A stretch of DNA of 64,000 nt from Luteibacter yeojuensis (GTDB lineage Bacteria; Pseudomonadota; Gammaproteobacteria; Xanthomonadales; Rhodanobacteraceae), in NCBI RefSeq assembly GCF_011742875.1, contig NZ_JAAQTL010000001.1, positions 1,612,001 to 1,676,000 of the forward strand, in the 5' to 3' direction. Below the pieces are notes generated by a model, which was not told the origin of the DNA, searched no databases, and saw only the letters and a list, made by a program, of their open reading frames with translations. The position numbers and the translations under genes are program-made. Positions within the stretch are counted from its first letter, which is position 1; each line of letters opens with the position of its first letter. This document shows positions 11,439 through 20,400 of the stretch, one piece after another.

Positions 11439-12771
11439 CGCCTGGCTCATCAAGAACGCCGAACTGGTCAACGAAGGACGGCGTTTCACCGCCGACGTCC
11501 GCCTGCGCGACGGAAAAATCGAAACGATCTCGCAGAACCTGGAAAAACTTCGTGACGAAGAGGTTATCGACGCCACCGGGCTCTGGCTGCTGCCGGGCAT
11601 GATCGACGACCAGGTGCACTTCCGCGAGCCCGGCCTCACCCAGAAGGCCGACATCGCCCACGAATCGCGGGCCTGCGCCGCGGGCGGCATCACCAGTTAC
11701 ATGGAAATGCCCAACACGAGGCCGCCCGCGCTGGACCGCGACTCGCTGGAAGCCAAGTACGCGCGCGCCGCCGAAACCTCGGTGGTGAACTATGCGTTCT
11801 ACCTCGGCGCCAGCAATGACAACCTCGAGGCGATCCGCGCGCTCGATCCGAAGAGCGCGCCCGGCATCAAGGTGTTCATGGGCGCGTCCACGGGCAACAT
11901 GCTGGTGGACGACCCGGAAACGCTCGACCACATCTTCCGCGACGCGCCCACGCCGATCATCACGCATTGCGAGGACACGCCGATGATCGACGCGAACCTC
12001 GCGAAGGCGCACGAAAAGTACGGCGAAGACATTCCCGCCTGGGAACATCCGCACATCCGCTCGCGCGAGGCCTGCATCAAGTCGACGCGCCTCGCGATAT
12101 CGCTGGCGAGGAAGCACAACACCCGCCTCCACGTCCTGCACATCTCCACCGCCGACGAACTCGCCCTGTTCGAGCCGGGCCCGATCGAGGGCAAGCGGAT
12201 CACCGCCGAAACCTGCGTGCATTTCCTCCACTTCGGCGGCAAGGCCGATTACGACGAGAAGGGCTTCCTCATCAAGTGCAATCCGGCGATCAAGGAAGAA
12301 TCCGACCGCGAGGCGATCACGAAGGCGCTCGCCGAAGGCCGTCTCGACGTCCTCGCCACGGATCACGCGCCGCACCTGCTCGAAGAGAAGGCGCAGAAGT
12401 ACGACAAGGCGCCTTCCGGCCTGCCGCTGGTGCAGTTCGCCCTGCAGGCGGCGCTGGAGCGCGTGTTCGAGGGCAAGCTCACGCTCGAGCGCGTGGTCGA
12501 GGCCGTCTGTCACGCCCCCGCCAAGCTCTTCGACGTGGACAAGCGCGGCTTCCTCCGCGAGGGCTACGCCGCCGACCTCGTGCTGGTCGATCCGAAGCGC
12601 AAGCACACCGTCACCCGCGAGGAAGTGCTGTCGAAGTGCGGCTGGTCGCCGTTCGAGGGCACCACGTTCGGCAGCAGCATCGCCTCGACCTTCGTCAACG
12701 GGCGGCGCGTGTTCGACGGCGCGAAGGTGGACGAATCCATTCGCGGCCAGCGGCTGACCTTCGACCGATGA
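11431..12771 (+). CDS. pyrC: Dihydroorotase
   Basis: An amidohydrolase of 446 residues for the third step of pyrimidine synthesis. The N-terminal metal motif reads DDQVHFREPG (residues 59-68), so the first histidine of the usual HxH is Gln61. Further motifs are MPNTRP, GIKVFMGAST, HCED, HVLHIST and ATDHAPH, the last with the catalytic Asp near 310. This matches the dihydroorotase subfamily found in Xanthomonads and Bacteroidetes rather than the E. coli class II type. The ATG overlaps the yidD end, and the stop overlaps the next start (ATGA), so three genes form one operon. Confidence 0.9.
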   Translation: MTDAWLIKNAELVNEGRRFTADVRLRDGKIETISQNLEKLRDEEVIDATGLWLLPGMIDDQVHFREPGLTQKADIAHESRACAAGGITSYMEMPNTRPPALDRDSLEAKYARAAETSVVNYAFYLGASNDNLEAIRALDPKSAPGIKVFMGASTGNMLVDDPETLDHIFRDAPTPIITHCEDTPMIDANLAKAHEKYGEDIPAWEHPHIRSREACIKSTRLAISLARKHNTRLHVLHISTADELALFEPGPIEGKRITAETCVHFLHFGGKADYDEKGFLIKCNPAIKEESDREAITKALAEGRLDVLATDHAPHLLEEKAQKYDKAPSGLPLVQFALQAALERVFEGKLTLERVVEAVCHAPAKLFDVDKRGFLREGYAADLVLVDPKRKHTVTREEVLSKCGWSPFEGTTFGSSIASTFVNGRRVFDGAKVDESIRGQRLTFDR

Positions 12772-13577
12772 GAACATTGGCATGCGCGCTCCTGGGCGCG
12801 CTCCTGGGCGGCGCGACGGTGACGGCGACGGGCGCGACCGCCGCCCTCCCCGCCAGCGTGCAGCAAGGGGCGCTGGTCATCGGCCACGCAGCACCCGGAA
12901 CGCGCGTGACCGTGGCGGGAAAGCCCGTGCACGTCGGCGACGACGGCCTTTTTGTCTTCGGTGTGGGCCGCGACGAGGCGGGGCCTGTCGCTGTCACGCT
13001 GGGCAGGGATCGGCGCGACGTGGCGGTCACGCCGCGCGACTGGCCGATCGAACGTGTCGAGGGCGTACCGCCGAAGACGGTGAATCCGCCAGCGGCCATC
13101 GCGGCACGCATCGCCCGTGAACAGGCGGAGGTGGTTGCCGCCCGCACGCGCGACGATTCGCGGGAGGATTTCGCGAAGGGCTTCGCCTGGCCGGTGACGG
13201 GACGCATCAGCGGCCGCTTCGGAAACCAGCGCATTTACGACGGCGATCCGAAGGCACCGCACTCGGGCATGGATATCGCGGTGCCCGAGGGCACACCGGT
13301 GAAGGCGCCGGCCGATGGCGTGATCACCTTCGCGAAGCCCGACCTTTACCTCACGGGCGGCACGCTGCTGCTCGACCACGGGTTCGGCCTGTCGTCCAAC
13401 TTCCTCCATCTGTCGCGCATCGACGTGAAGGTGGGGCAGCACGTACGGCAGGGCCAGGTCATCGGCGCGGCGGGCAGGACCGGCCGCGCGACCGGGCCCC
13501 ATCTGCATTGGGGCTTCAACTGGTTCGGGGTGCGGCTCGATCCGCTGCTGCTGCCCGGTATCGCCCAGCCCCTGTAG
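12768..13577 (+). CDS. Exported M23 (LytM-type) peptidase
   Basis: 269 residues with a signal peptide (about 1-25), an N-terminal beta domain and a C-terminal M23 zinc-peptidase domain. The metal motif HSGMD (His165, Asp169) and GPHLHWG (His245, His247) are complete, so it should be an active periplasmic peptidoglycan endopeptidase rather than an EnvC/NlpD-type degenerate activator. Its last codon is CTG and its TAG stop is supplied by the REP element beginning at 13573. It is third in the yidD-pyrC operon. Confidence 0.88.
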   Translation: MRTLACALLGALLGGATVTATGATAALPASVQQGALVIGHAAPGTRVTVAGKPVHVGDDGLFVFGVGRDEAGPVAVTLGRDRRDVAVTPRDWPIERVEGVPPKTVNPPAAIAARIAREQAEVVAARTRDDSREDFAKGFAWPVTGRISGRFGNQRIYDGDPKAPHSGMDIAVPEGTPVKAPADGVITFAKPDLYLTGGTLLLDHGFGLSSNFLHLSRIDVKVGQHVRQGQVIGAAGRTGRATGPHLHWGFNWFGVRLDPLLLPGIAQPL

Positions 13578-13650
13578 GAGCCGCTATAGCGGCGAGGAAA
13601 ACTTGCCATACCGCTGCAAGAATGCTCTCGCCGCTATAGCGACTCCTACA
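13573..13650. repeat. Inverted REP pair, class A
   Basis: TGTAGGAGCCGCTATAGCGG at the left and its complement (one mismatch, CGACTCCTACA) at the right. It lies between the convergent M23 peptidase and folE2 genes, and its left end forms the stop codon of the peptidase. Confidence 0.9.
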
Positions 13651-13661
13651 AGGAGATGTGC

Positions 13662-14585
13662 TCAGCGGACCTTCGAGGCGAAGGCCACCGCGTCGTGCGG
13701 GTGCAGGCTTTCGTGGTGCGACACGCGAAGGTGGAAGTCGGCGATGCTGGCATCGTTCGACAGCGCCGCCTGAATGCGCCGCGCCGCGTCCTCGCAGAAC
13801 ATGAGGTTCTGGCCGTTGGCCAGGGCGAAGGCCTGTTCGTCGGCGCGCTTCACCGCCGTCTGCACGGACGTGCCCAGCGCGGCTTCCACGTTGTCGATCA
13901 TGCCGATCAGCGGGAACACGCCGTCGCCCGCCGGGCGCACGCGGATCGTGGCGGTGCTGCGCTGCGCGTGCGGTGTCGCGACGATGCCCTGTTCCGTACC
14001 CAGCCACGCGAGGATCGTCTCGCGGTCCAGCGGCTGGTCGGCGCCGAAGGTCTTCGCGAAGTTGTCCTGGATGAGCTGGCGCGACAGCGCCGCGGAGGCG
14101 GGGCATGTCGACGAATACACGACGTCCGTCGTGATCTCGATGCGGAACGTGCCGCCGGTCAGCGTGGCGTCGATCGTGATCGGATAGGCGCGCCAGCCGC
14201 TGTTGTCGCTGCGCAGCGATCGGCGCCGCACCAGGTGCTCGAAGCCCACCGTCAGGCGTGCGTGGTCCGACAGCCCCTCGTGCGAGGCCAGGAACGATTC
14301 CAGGAGGGCGCGGATGCCCGATACGGTGAGCGGGCCGGCCGACAATGCCTCGGATACCAGGAGGTACAGCCGCGACATATGGATGCCGCGCGCCTCGGGC
14401 TTCGTCAGGTTCACGAAGGCACCGACGCGGGCCCCGGTGGAACGGACGTCGCCATCGCCGGCATCGAACGCCACCGGCATTTCCATGCCGTCCATGCCCA
14501 CCCAGTCCAGGGTTCCGATGGCCAGTGCGTGCTCCTGGGAAGCGACGTCGGGCAGCAGGCGGGTGGGAGAATCGTGGATGTACAT
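13662..14585 (-). CDS. folE2: GTP cyclohydrolase IB
   Basis: A type IB, metal-flexible GTP cyclohydrolase of 307 residues, making dihydroneopterin triphosphate for folate. Family features are the central KPEARGIHMSRLY segment, TTDVVYSSTCPASAAL with the active-site cysteine, and the C-terminal FCEDAARRIQ...RVSHHESLHPHDA. I prefer the ATG at 14585, with AAGGA 9 bases upstream; a GTG at 14633 would add 16 residues. A TATACC hexamer near 14650 would place the transcript start at about that GTG. FolE2 enzymes often replace FolE when zinc is scarce, but I see no convincing Zur palindrome. Confidence 0.9.
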   Translation of the reverse strand: MYIHDSPTRLLPDVASQEHALAIGTLDWVGMDGMEMPVAFDAGDGDVRSTGARVGAFVNLTKPEARGIHMSRLYLLVSEALSAGPLTVSGIRALLESFLASHEGLSDHARLTVGFEHLVRRRSLRSDNSGWRAYPITIDATLTGGTFRIEITTDVVYSSTCPASAALSRQLIQDNFAKTFGADQPLDRETILAWLGTEQGIVATPHAQRSTATIRVRPAGDGVFPLIGMIDNVEAALGTSVQTAVKRADEQAFALANGQNLMFCEDAARRIQAALSNDASIADFHLRVSHHESLHPHDAVAFASKVR

Positions 14586-14694
14586 CGGGGAATATCCTTG
14601 GGACGTGCCGGTATCCGGCTTACCGTGACTCACATGGGGTCCCGGGGTATAGGCTCAATGTTAGTGCCGGGAAACGGTCCGTTCGGCCAAACAA

Positions 14695-15531
14695 TCAGCC
14701 AAATCGTCCGGCATGGCGCGCGGAGAGCCAGGCGCGGACCGCGGTAGCCGGCCCCGTGCGCGACTGGCGGCGGTGCAGCTCGGCGAAGGGCTCCCCCGCC
14801 CTCGCCGCCCCGACGGCCGTGGAAAGCGCCGTACGGCCTTCCAGGCCACGGAAGGTGCTGAGCGGCTCGCCTCGTGCCAGCGCCTCGCGCAGCCCCCCGG
14901 CGAGATCGCGGAGCTGCTCGCGCACGGCCTCCCGGCGTGCCGGGGAATCGCCCTTCAGCTGGCCGCGCGACAGGCCGTGGCGCGCCAGCCGCGCCATCGG
15001 CAGCGGCAGGCGCTCGCTTTCCGCATCCAGCTCCAGCCGCGAGAGCGCGAACACCAGGTGCGACAGGGTCGCGATGCGCGCCGCGGACTCCGTGGGCGCC
15101 GCCGCCCCGAACCACCAGGCGTTCTCCAGCCCCGCCAGCGCGCCATGAAGACCGCGCGAGGCGGCCACCTGGGCCGAAAAGTCCGATGCCGTGCCCTGCT
15201 CCAGCTGGGCCATGGCCGCGAGGACCGGAGCGAGCCAGAGGTTCGCGGGAACGGCGCGCGCGCGTTCGCCGGCGAACAGGGCCTGCGTCAACGGATGGCG
15301 GCCGCCGCTGGCGGCCGCGCCGGACAGCTCCTCGGCCCACCATTGCAGCTTGGCGGCGGCAACCTGCGGCTCGCGGATGCCGTAGGCCGATGCCACCAGC
15401 TCCTGCTCGAGCGCGGCCAGCGCCACGCGCTCGTCGCGTACGCGCTCGTCGACGAAGCCCAGGGCGATCCGCTGCTGCGGCTGCACCGCCAGCCACTTGT
15501 CCACGAAACTCCGGGTGGCGCCGTCGCTCAC
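14695..15531 (-). CDS. Squalene/phytoene synthase-like protein (NDUFAF6 type)
   Basis: 278 residues, all-alpha, related to the squalene/phytoene synthase fold. KLQWWAEEL near residues 62-70 is the segment typical of this family, but the first aspartate-rich prenyl-diphosphate motif is not evident. This fits the NDUFAF6-like branch rather than a real terpenoid synthase. The GTG start at 15531 overlaps the stop of the upstream phosphatase (GTGA). Its operon partners are ubiquinone synthesis and salvage genes, so a link to respiratory-chain assembly is possible but is inference only. Confidence 0.65.
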   Translation of the reverse strand: MSDGATRSFVDKWLAVQPQQRIALGFVDERVRDERVALAALEQELVASAYGIREPQVAAAKLQWWAEELSGAAASGGRHPLTQALFAGERARAVPANLWLAPVLAAMAQLEQGTASDFSAQVAASRGLHGALAGLENAWWFGAAAPTESAARIATLSHLVFALSRLELDAESERLPLPMARLARHGLSRGQLKGDSPARREAVREQLRDLAGGLREALARGEPLSTFRGLEGRTALSTAVGAARAGEPFAELHRRQSRTGPATAVRAWLSARHAGRFG

Positions 15532-16208
15532 GCCGCGACCTCGCCCACGCCCAGCAAGGTGGCGAGTTCGTCCGCGCTGTCGAGCACGACGTCGGCGCCC
15601 CAGGTATCCGGATCGCCGCCGTCGAGGTAACCCCAGCGCACCGCCACGGTGAACATGCCCGCGGCGTTGCCGGCGAGGATGTCGCGGCGGTCGTCGCCGA
15701 CGAAGACCGAACGCGCGGGATCGCAACCCGCGAGCGTGGCGGCGTGAAGCACGGGCGCGGGGTCGGGTTTCTTCACCGCCAGCGTATCGCCGGAGACCAC
15801 CGCCGCGGGCTTCCAGTGCGGCACGGCCATCGGCAGCAGCGCGTCGGTAAGGAAACCGGGCTTGTTGGTCACGATGCCCCAGCGGATGCCGGCGGCGTCG
15901 AGTCCCCCGAGCATGGCTTCGACGCCGTCGAACGGCACGGTGTGGCGAGCCATGCCCGCCTCGTAGATCGCCAGGTAGCGCGGCACGAGCCGCAGCACCG
16001 CCTCCGGATCGGCGTTTGGAAAACCGGCGCCGATGATGGCGCGCGAGCCGCGCGAGACGACCGGCCGCACCTGCTCGTAGGGCGGCGGCTCGAGGCCGTG
16101 CTCGGCGCACAGCACGCGCAGGCCCGCGTAGAGGTCGGGCGCGCTGTCGAGCAGCGTGCCGTCGAGGTCGAAGAACGCCCCTTCCGGCTTGAACGGCAGC
16201 GCGCTCAC
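15528..16208 (-). CDS. HAD phosphatase, MupP/phosphoglycolate phosphatase-like
   Basis: 226 residues with all HAD motifs: DLDGTLLDS (nucleophile Asp14, Asp16), VTNKPG, KKPDPAP and VGDDRRD. The GTG start at 16208 overlaps the ubiG stop. Such proteins are commonly named Gph. In Pseudomonas the homologue next to ubiG and mtaD is MupP, which dephosphorylates N-acetylmuramic acid 6-phosphate in cell-wall recycling. The same neighbourhood here (ubiG and an mtaD-like gene) favours MupP; sequence alone does not decide. Confidence 0.8.
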   Translation of the reverse strand: MSALPFKPEGAFFDLDGTLLDSAPDLYAGLRVLCAEHGLEPPPYEQVRPVVSRGSRAIIGAGFPNADPEAVLRLVPRYLAIYEAGMARHTVPFDGVEAMLGGLDAAGIRWGIVTNKPGFLTDALLPMAVPHWKPAAVVSGDTLAVKKPDPAPVLHAATLAGCDPARSVFVGDDRRDILAGNAAGMFTVAVRWGYLDGGDPDTWGADVVLDSADELATLLGVGEVAA

Positions 16209-16912
16209 GCGACCTTCCTCGCCGAGAGGACGTAGTTCACCGAGGTGTTCGTCGAGAGGCTGGCGTTGCGCGTGAGCGGGTTGTACGAGAGGCCCTGCAG
16301 GTCTTCCAGTTCCAGCCCGAAACGGCGCAGCATCGCCGCGACTTCGGACGGCTTGAGGAACTGCGCGTAGTGGTGAGTGCCGCGCGGCAGCAGGCGCATG
16401 AGGTACTCCGCCCCGACGATGGCCGCGCCGAACGCGGCCGGCGTGCGGTTGAGGGTGGAGAGGAACAGCTGACCGCCCGGCTTGAGCATGGCCGACAGGT
16501 CGCGCACCAGCGCCAGCGGATCGGGCACGTGCTCGATCATCTCCATGCAGCACACGGCGTCGAACGACGCCGGCTCGGCTTCCGCCAGTTCCGTGGAGGA
16601 CTGCACGCGGTAATCGACGTGGAGGTTCGATTCGAACAGGTGCAGTGTCGCGATCTGGATCAGCTTCTCGCCAAGGTCGATGGCGGTGACGTTCGCACCC
16701 GCGCGCGCCAGCGCCTCGCTGAGCAGGCCGCCGCCGCAGCCCACGTCCACCACCTTCGCGCCGCGAAGGTTCGTGCGGCCGGCGATATAGGCGGCGCGCA
16801 CGGGGTTGAGGTCGTGGAGGGGACGCGATTCGCCGTCGGGATCCCACCAGCGCGCGGCGAGCTTCTCGAAACGCGCGATCTCTTCCGCGCTGACGTTGGC
16901 CTGGTTCTGCAT
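16205..16912 (-). CDS. ubiG: Ubiquinone O-methyltransferase UbiG
   Basis: An S-adenosylmethionine-dependent O-methyltransferase of 235 residues acting at two steps of ubiquinone synthesis. The motif VVDVGCGGGLLSEALARAG is clear, with EMIEHVPDP and LSTLNRTP following; the N-terminus ARWWDPDGESRPLHDLNPVR is diagnostic for UbiG. The ATG at 16912 is 4 bases after the YciI stop, and the gene's stop overlaps the next start. Confidence 0.95.
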   Translation of the reverse strand: MQNQANVSAEEIARFEKLAARWWDPDGESRPLHDLNPVRAAYIAGRTNLRGAKVVDVGCGGGLLSEALARAGANVTAIDLGEKLIQIATLHLFESNLHVDYRVQSSTELAEAEPASFDAVCCMEMIEHVPDPLALVRDLSAMLKPGGQLFLSTLNRTPAAFGAAIVGAEYLMRLLPRGTHHYAQFLKPSEVAAMLRRFGLELEDLQGLSYNPLTRNASLSTNTSVNYVLSARKVA

Positions 16913-16916
16913 GGCT

Positions 16917-17201
16917 CTACTCCCCCGCGCGCGGACGATGCGCGCGCCACTCGTGGACGGTGAGCGTCGACGACCCGGTGATGTGCAGCGGATCGTTGTG
17001 CGCGATCTTCGTGGCGGTCTCGATATCCGTCGTGCGCAGGATGTAGGCACCGCCGCTGCCGTCGGTGAAAGGGCCGGTGAGTTCGAGCAGCCCCTGCTCG
17101 ATCAGGTCCTGGAGGAACGCCTGGTGCGCGACGCCGGCTTCCGGCTGGAAATCCGGCGTGCGCATGGCAAGCACCAGGTAGAAAGGCAAGGAATCGTTCA
17201 T
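16917..17201 (-). CDS. YciI-family protein
   Basis: A 94-residue protein with the ferredoxin-like YciI fold: LPFYLVLAMRTPDF at the start, then RxxHxxFLxxL-like AHQAFLQDLIEQG and GPFTDGSGGAYILRT, ending with DPLHITGSSTLTVHEWRA. Its ATG overlaps the stop of the amidohydrolase (ATGA) and ubiG follows after 4 bases. The function of the family is unclear; here it travels with SAM-by-product and ubiquinone genes. Confidence 0.8.
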   Translation of the reverse strand: MNDSLPFYLVLAMRTPDFQPEAGVAHQAFLQDLIEQGLLELTGPFTDGSGGAYILRTTDIETATKIAHNDPLHITGSSTLTVHEWRAHRPRAGE

Positions 17202-18535
17202 GCTGCATCCTCCGCGGCGATACGTTCGCGCCATGCGCGCGCCTTGGCGCGGATGGCGGCGGTGTCGATGTCGACGAGTTCGCCGGCGGCGAGCTTGCGC
17301 CGCCCGTCGATCCATACGTCGCTGACCTGGTGCCGGCCCGCGGCGTACACGAGCTGCGACGCCACATGGTAAAGCGGTTGGGTTTCCAGTGCGTCGAGAC
17401 GCACGGCGGCGAGGTCGGCGCGCTTGCCCGGCTCGATCGAGCCGATGCGTTCGCCCAGACCGATGGCCCTGGCGCCGTTGAGGGTGGCTGCGCGCAGGGC
17501 GTAGGCGGCGTCGAAGGCGGCGGCGTCGCCCGCCACGGCCTTCGCCAGCAGCGCGGCGGTACGCATTTCCCCGAACATGTCGAGGTCGTTGTTCGAGGCG
17601 CAGCCGTCGGTGGCGATGCACACGTTCACGCCGGCGGCGCGCAGCTTCTCCACCGGGCAGAAGCCCGAGGCCAGCTTGAGGTTCGATTCCGGGCAGTGCA
17701 CCACCGAGACGCCGGCCTTCGCGCACGCGGCAATCTCCGCATCGGTGAGCTGGGTCATATGCACGGCCACAAGACGATCGTTGACGATGCCGAGCTTCTG
17801 CAGGCGCTGGAACGGACGGATGCCATCCTTCGCCACAGCCTCGTCCACTTCGTGCGCGGTCTCGTGCGTGTGCAGGTGCACGGGAATGTCGAGCTGGTCC
17901 GCGAGCACGCGGATGCGCTCGAAGTTCTCGTCCGAGACGGTGTACGGCGCGTGCGGCACGAACGCGGTGCTGAGCAGCGGCTCGCCGCGCAGGCTGTCGT
18001 GCACTTCCAACGCGCGGCTGAAGTATTCGTCCGCGGTCTTCGCCCAGGCGGTGGGGAAATCGATCACCGGCAGGCCGATCACCGCGCGGAAGCCCATCGC
18101 GCGATACGTCGCGGCGATCACGTCGGGGAAGAAGTAGTTCTCGTTGGCGCACGTGGTGCCGCCGCGGATCATCTCCGCCACGGCCAGTTCCACGCCGTCG
18201 CGAATGAAGTCCGGTCCCATCACCCGGGCTTCGGCCGGCCAGATGTGGTCCTTCAGCCAGGTCATGAGCGGCAGGTCGTCGGCCAGGCCGCGCAGCAGCG
18301 TCATGGGGTTGTGCGTATGCGCGTTGACCAGTCCGGGGATCAGCGCATGCTCGTCGAGCACCACGCGCTCGCGCGGCGCGTACGCGGCACGCGCCTCGGC
18401 GATGGGCAACAGGGCGACGACGGCCCCCTCGTGCACCGCGACCGCATGGTCTTCGAGGACCACGGCGTGGGGTTCGACGGGGACGACCCAGCGGGCCTCC
18501 ACGAGGAGATCGATTTCGGTGGGGCTGGCACTCAT
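17198..18535 (-). CDS. mtaD: TRZ/ATZ-family deaminase (methylthioadenosine/SAH deaminase-like)
   Basis: A metal-dependent amidohydrolase of 445 residues. Metal ligands are in NAHTHNPM (His73, His75), HLHTHE, VHMTQLTD and ATDGCASNN. The family deaminates 5'-methylthioadenosine, S-adenosylhomocysteine or related purines. In Pseudomonas the orthologous position next to ubiG holds a methylthioadenosine deaminase, and a link is plausible because UbiG produces S-adenosylhomocysteine. The ATG at 18535 is the first gene of a five-gene overlapping operon running to 14695. The substrate is not decided by sequence. Confidence 0.82.
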   Translation of the reverse strand: MSASPTEIDLLVEARWVVPVEPHAVVLEDHAVAVHEGAVVALLPIAEARAAYAPRERVVLDEHALIPGLVNAHTHNPMTLLRGLADDLPLMTWLKDHIWPAEARVMGPDFIRDGVELAVAEMIRGGTTCANENYFFPDVIAATYRAMGFRAVIGLPVIDFPTAWAKTADEYFSRALEVHDSLRGEPLLSTAFVPHAPYTVSDENFERIRVLADQLDIPVHLHTHETAHEVDEAVAKDGIRPFQRLQKLGIVNDRLVAVHMTQLTDAEIAACAKAGVSVVHCPESNLKLASGFCPVEKLRAAGVNVCIATDGCASNNDLDMFGEMRTAALLAKAVAGDAAAFDAAYALRAATLNGARAIGLGERIGSIEPGKRADLAAVRLDALETQPLYHVASQLVYAAGRHQVSDVWIDGRRKLAAGELVDIDTAAIRAKARAWRERIAAEDAA

Positions 18536-18569
18536 CCGGGGCCTCTCGGTGGGGAAGTCGGGAGCCTCA

Positions 18570-18607
18570 ATGCGAAAGCGGCACGGCCCCAGGGGGTGCC
18601 GTGCCGC
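18570..18607 (-). terminator. Probable terminator of efp
   Basis: On the minus strand a GC stem with arms GCGGCACGGC and GCCGTGCCGC is followed by TTTCGCATT. It lies 24 bases after the efp stop and before the next operon. The T run is short, so strength is uncertain. Confidence 0.55.
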
Positions 18608-18630
18608 GAGCGAGGAGCAAACTGCAGGCC

Positions 18631-19209
18631 TTACTTGACGCGGCTGTCGTACTCGCCGGTGCGGGTATCGACCTTGATCACTTCGTCCTGGTTGACGAAG
18701 AGCGGCACGCGGACGACCGCGCCCGTCTCCAGCGTGGCCGGCTTGCCGCCGCCACCCGAGGTGTCGCCGCGGACGCCCGGATCGGTCTCGACGATCTTCA
18801 GCTCGACGAACTTCGGCGGGGTCACGGCGATGATGTTGCCGTTGAACAGCGTGACCACGCACTCTTCCTCGCCCTTCAGCCACTTCCAGGCGTCGCCCAT
18901 GGCGGCGAGGCTGGCGCGGTACTGCTCGAAGGTCTCGGAATGCATGAATATCCACTCGCGGTCGTCGCCGGTGCCCTCGACGTACGAGAACTGGGCGTCG
19001 GTGTCGACGGCGTCGGCTTCCTCGAAGGAATCGCTCGACTTCAGCGTCTGCTCCGTCGTGCGGCCGTCCTTCAGGTTGCGGATGCGGATGCGGGTGAACG
19101 CCTGGCCCTTGCCCGGCTTGATGAAGTCGGCCTCGGTGATGATCCACGGATCGCCGTTGTGAAGGATCTTCTTGCCCGTTTTGACGTCATTGAGGCCAAG
19201 GGTCGCCAT
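18631..19209 (-). CDS. efp: Elongation factor P
   Basis: 192 residues; rescues ribosomes stalled at polyproline stretches. The modifiable lysine is Lys34 in [10 protein letters not shown], which the EpmA/EpmB pathway decorates with beta-lysine. The divergent neighbour is the lysine 2,3-aminomutase epmB, so the lysylation type is expected. The ATG at 19209 gives the standard start [10 protein letters not shown]. The two genes share a 65-base intergenic region. Confidence 0.96.
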   Translation of the reverse strand: MATLGLNDVKTGKKILHNGDPWIITEADFIKPGKGQAFTRIRIRNLKDGRTTEQTLKSSDSFEEADAVDTDAQFSYVEGTGDDREWIFMHSETFEQYRASLAAMGDAWKWLKGEEECVVTLFNGNIIAVTPPKFVELKIVETDPGVRGDTSGGGGKPATLETGAVVRVPLFVNQDEVIKVDTRTGEYDSRVK

Positions 19210-19274
19210 GCGAATCTGCTCCAGAGCTAAAATAGAGGTTGTCACGGGCCTCCGGGCCCGATCCAAGGTCCGCA

Positions 19275-20300
19275 ATGATAACCGCAAGCCCCTCTTCCCG
19301 CCTATCGCCGCCCCTCAGGGACTGGCGCGAACTCTGGCGGGAATCCATCACCGACGCCGCCGAACTCCTTGAAGCCGCCGGCCTGGGCGGTCGCACCGAC
19401 CTCCTGCCGCCCGACGACGCGGGCTTCCCGCTGAGGGTGCCGCGCGGCTTCGTGGCCCGGATGCGCCAGGGCGACCCGGCCGATCCGCTGCTGCTGCAGG
19501 TGCTGCCGCGCGCGGTGGAGCACGAGGCCGCGGAAGGGTACGCGGTCGACGCCGTGGGGGACATGGCCGCCCGGGCCGGACATGGCGTGCTGCACAAGTA
19601 CGATGGCCGGGCCCTGCTCATCGCGAGCGGCAGCTGCGCCGTGAACTGCCGCTACTGCTTCCGCCGGCACTTCCCCTACGCCGAGGACATCGCCGCGGCG
19701 GCACAATGGCGGGAGGCATTGGCCCACGTCCGGGCCGATACATCCATCCGCGAACTGATCCTGTCCGGGGGCGACCCGCTCTCGTTGGCGACGCACAAGC
19801 TCGAGGAGCTGACCCGCGGGTTGGCCGACCTGCCGCATGTGATCCGGTTGCGGATCCACACGCGCCTGCCGGTGGTGTTGCCCGAGCGCATCGACGAGGC
19901 CTTCACGGGCTGGCTCGCCGGCCTGCCGCTGCAGAAAGTGGTGGTGCTGCACGCCAACCACGCCAACGAATTCGACGCCGGCGTGGACGCGGCCTGTGCC
20001 CGCCTCCGCGGCGCGGGGGCCACGCTGCTCAACCAGGCGGTGCTCCTGCGCGGCGTGAACGACGACGTGGCCGCGCTGGCCGCACTGGGCGAGCGCGCCT
20101 TCGCCGCAGGCGTCCTGCCCTACTACCTGCACCAGCTCGACAAGGTCCAGGGGGCCGCCCACTTCGAGGTGGACGACGACCGCGCCCTCTGGCTCATGGA
20201 GGCTTTACGGGCCCGCCTGCCGGGATATCTCGTGCCTCGCCTCGTGCGCGAACTGCAGGGCGATCCCGCGAAGCGACCTATTGCCGATTTCGCGCGTTAG
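19275..20300 (+). CDS. epmB: EF-P lysine 2,3-aminomutase
   Basis: A radical-SAM, PLP-dependent enzyme of 341 residues that converts L-alpha-lysine to beta-lysine for attachment to EF-P Lys34. The CxxxCxxC cluster motif is CAVNCRYC (Cys121, 125, 128), followed by FRRHFPY. SGGDPLS and the LHANHANE and [15 protein letters not shown] segments are typical of EpmB. It lacks the long C-terminal region of clostridial lysine aminomutase, as expected. It is divergent from efp; epmA is not in this window. Confidence 0.93.
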   Translation: MITASPSSRLSPPLRDWRELWRESITDAAELLEAAGLGGRTDLLPPDDAGFPLRVPRGFVARMRQGDPADPLLLQVLPRAVEHEAAEGYAVDAVGDMAARAGHGVLHKYDGRALLIASGSCAVNCRYCFRRHFPYAEDIAAAAQWREALAHVRADTSIRELILSGGDPLSLATHKLEELTRGLADLPHVIRLRIHTRLPVVLPERIDEAFTGWLAGLPLQKVVVLHANHANEFDAGVDAACARLRGAGATLLNQAVLLRGVNDDVAALAALGERAFAAGVLPYYLHQLDKVQGAAHFEVDDDRALWLMEALRARLPGYLVPRLVRELQGDPAKRPIADFAR

Positions 20301-20400
20301 TATGGGTGGTATCCGGTCAGCATGACCTGTCCGGAGCACGCTATGGGGGAGCGGGCCGGTCATTCGGTTCGCGGGATAGGCAAGCGGCAACCGGAACGGC

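Noticed and set aside
14586..14700. Zur box upstream of folE2
   Set aside because: No inverted AT-rich palindrome of Zur type was visible; only a TATACC hexamer.
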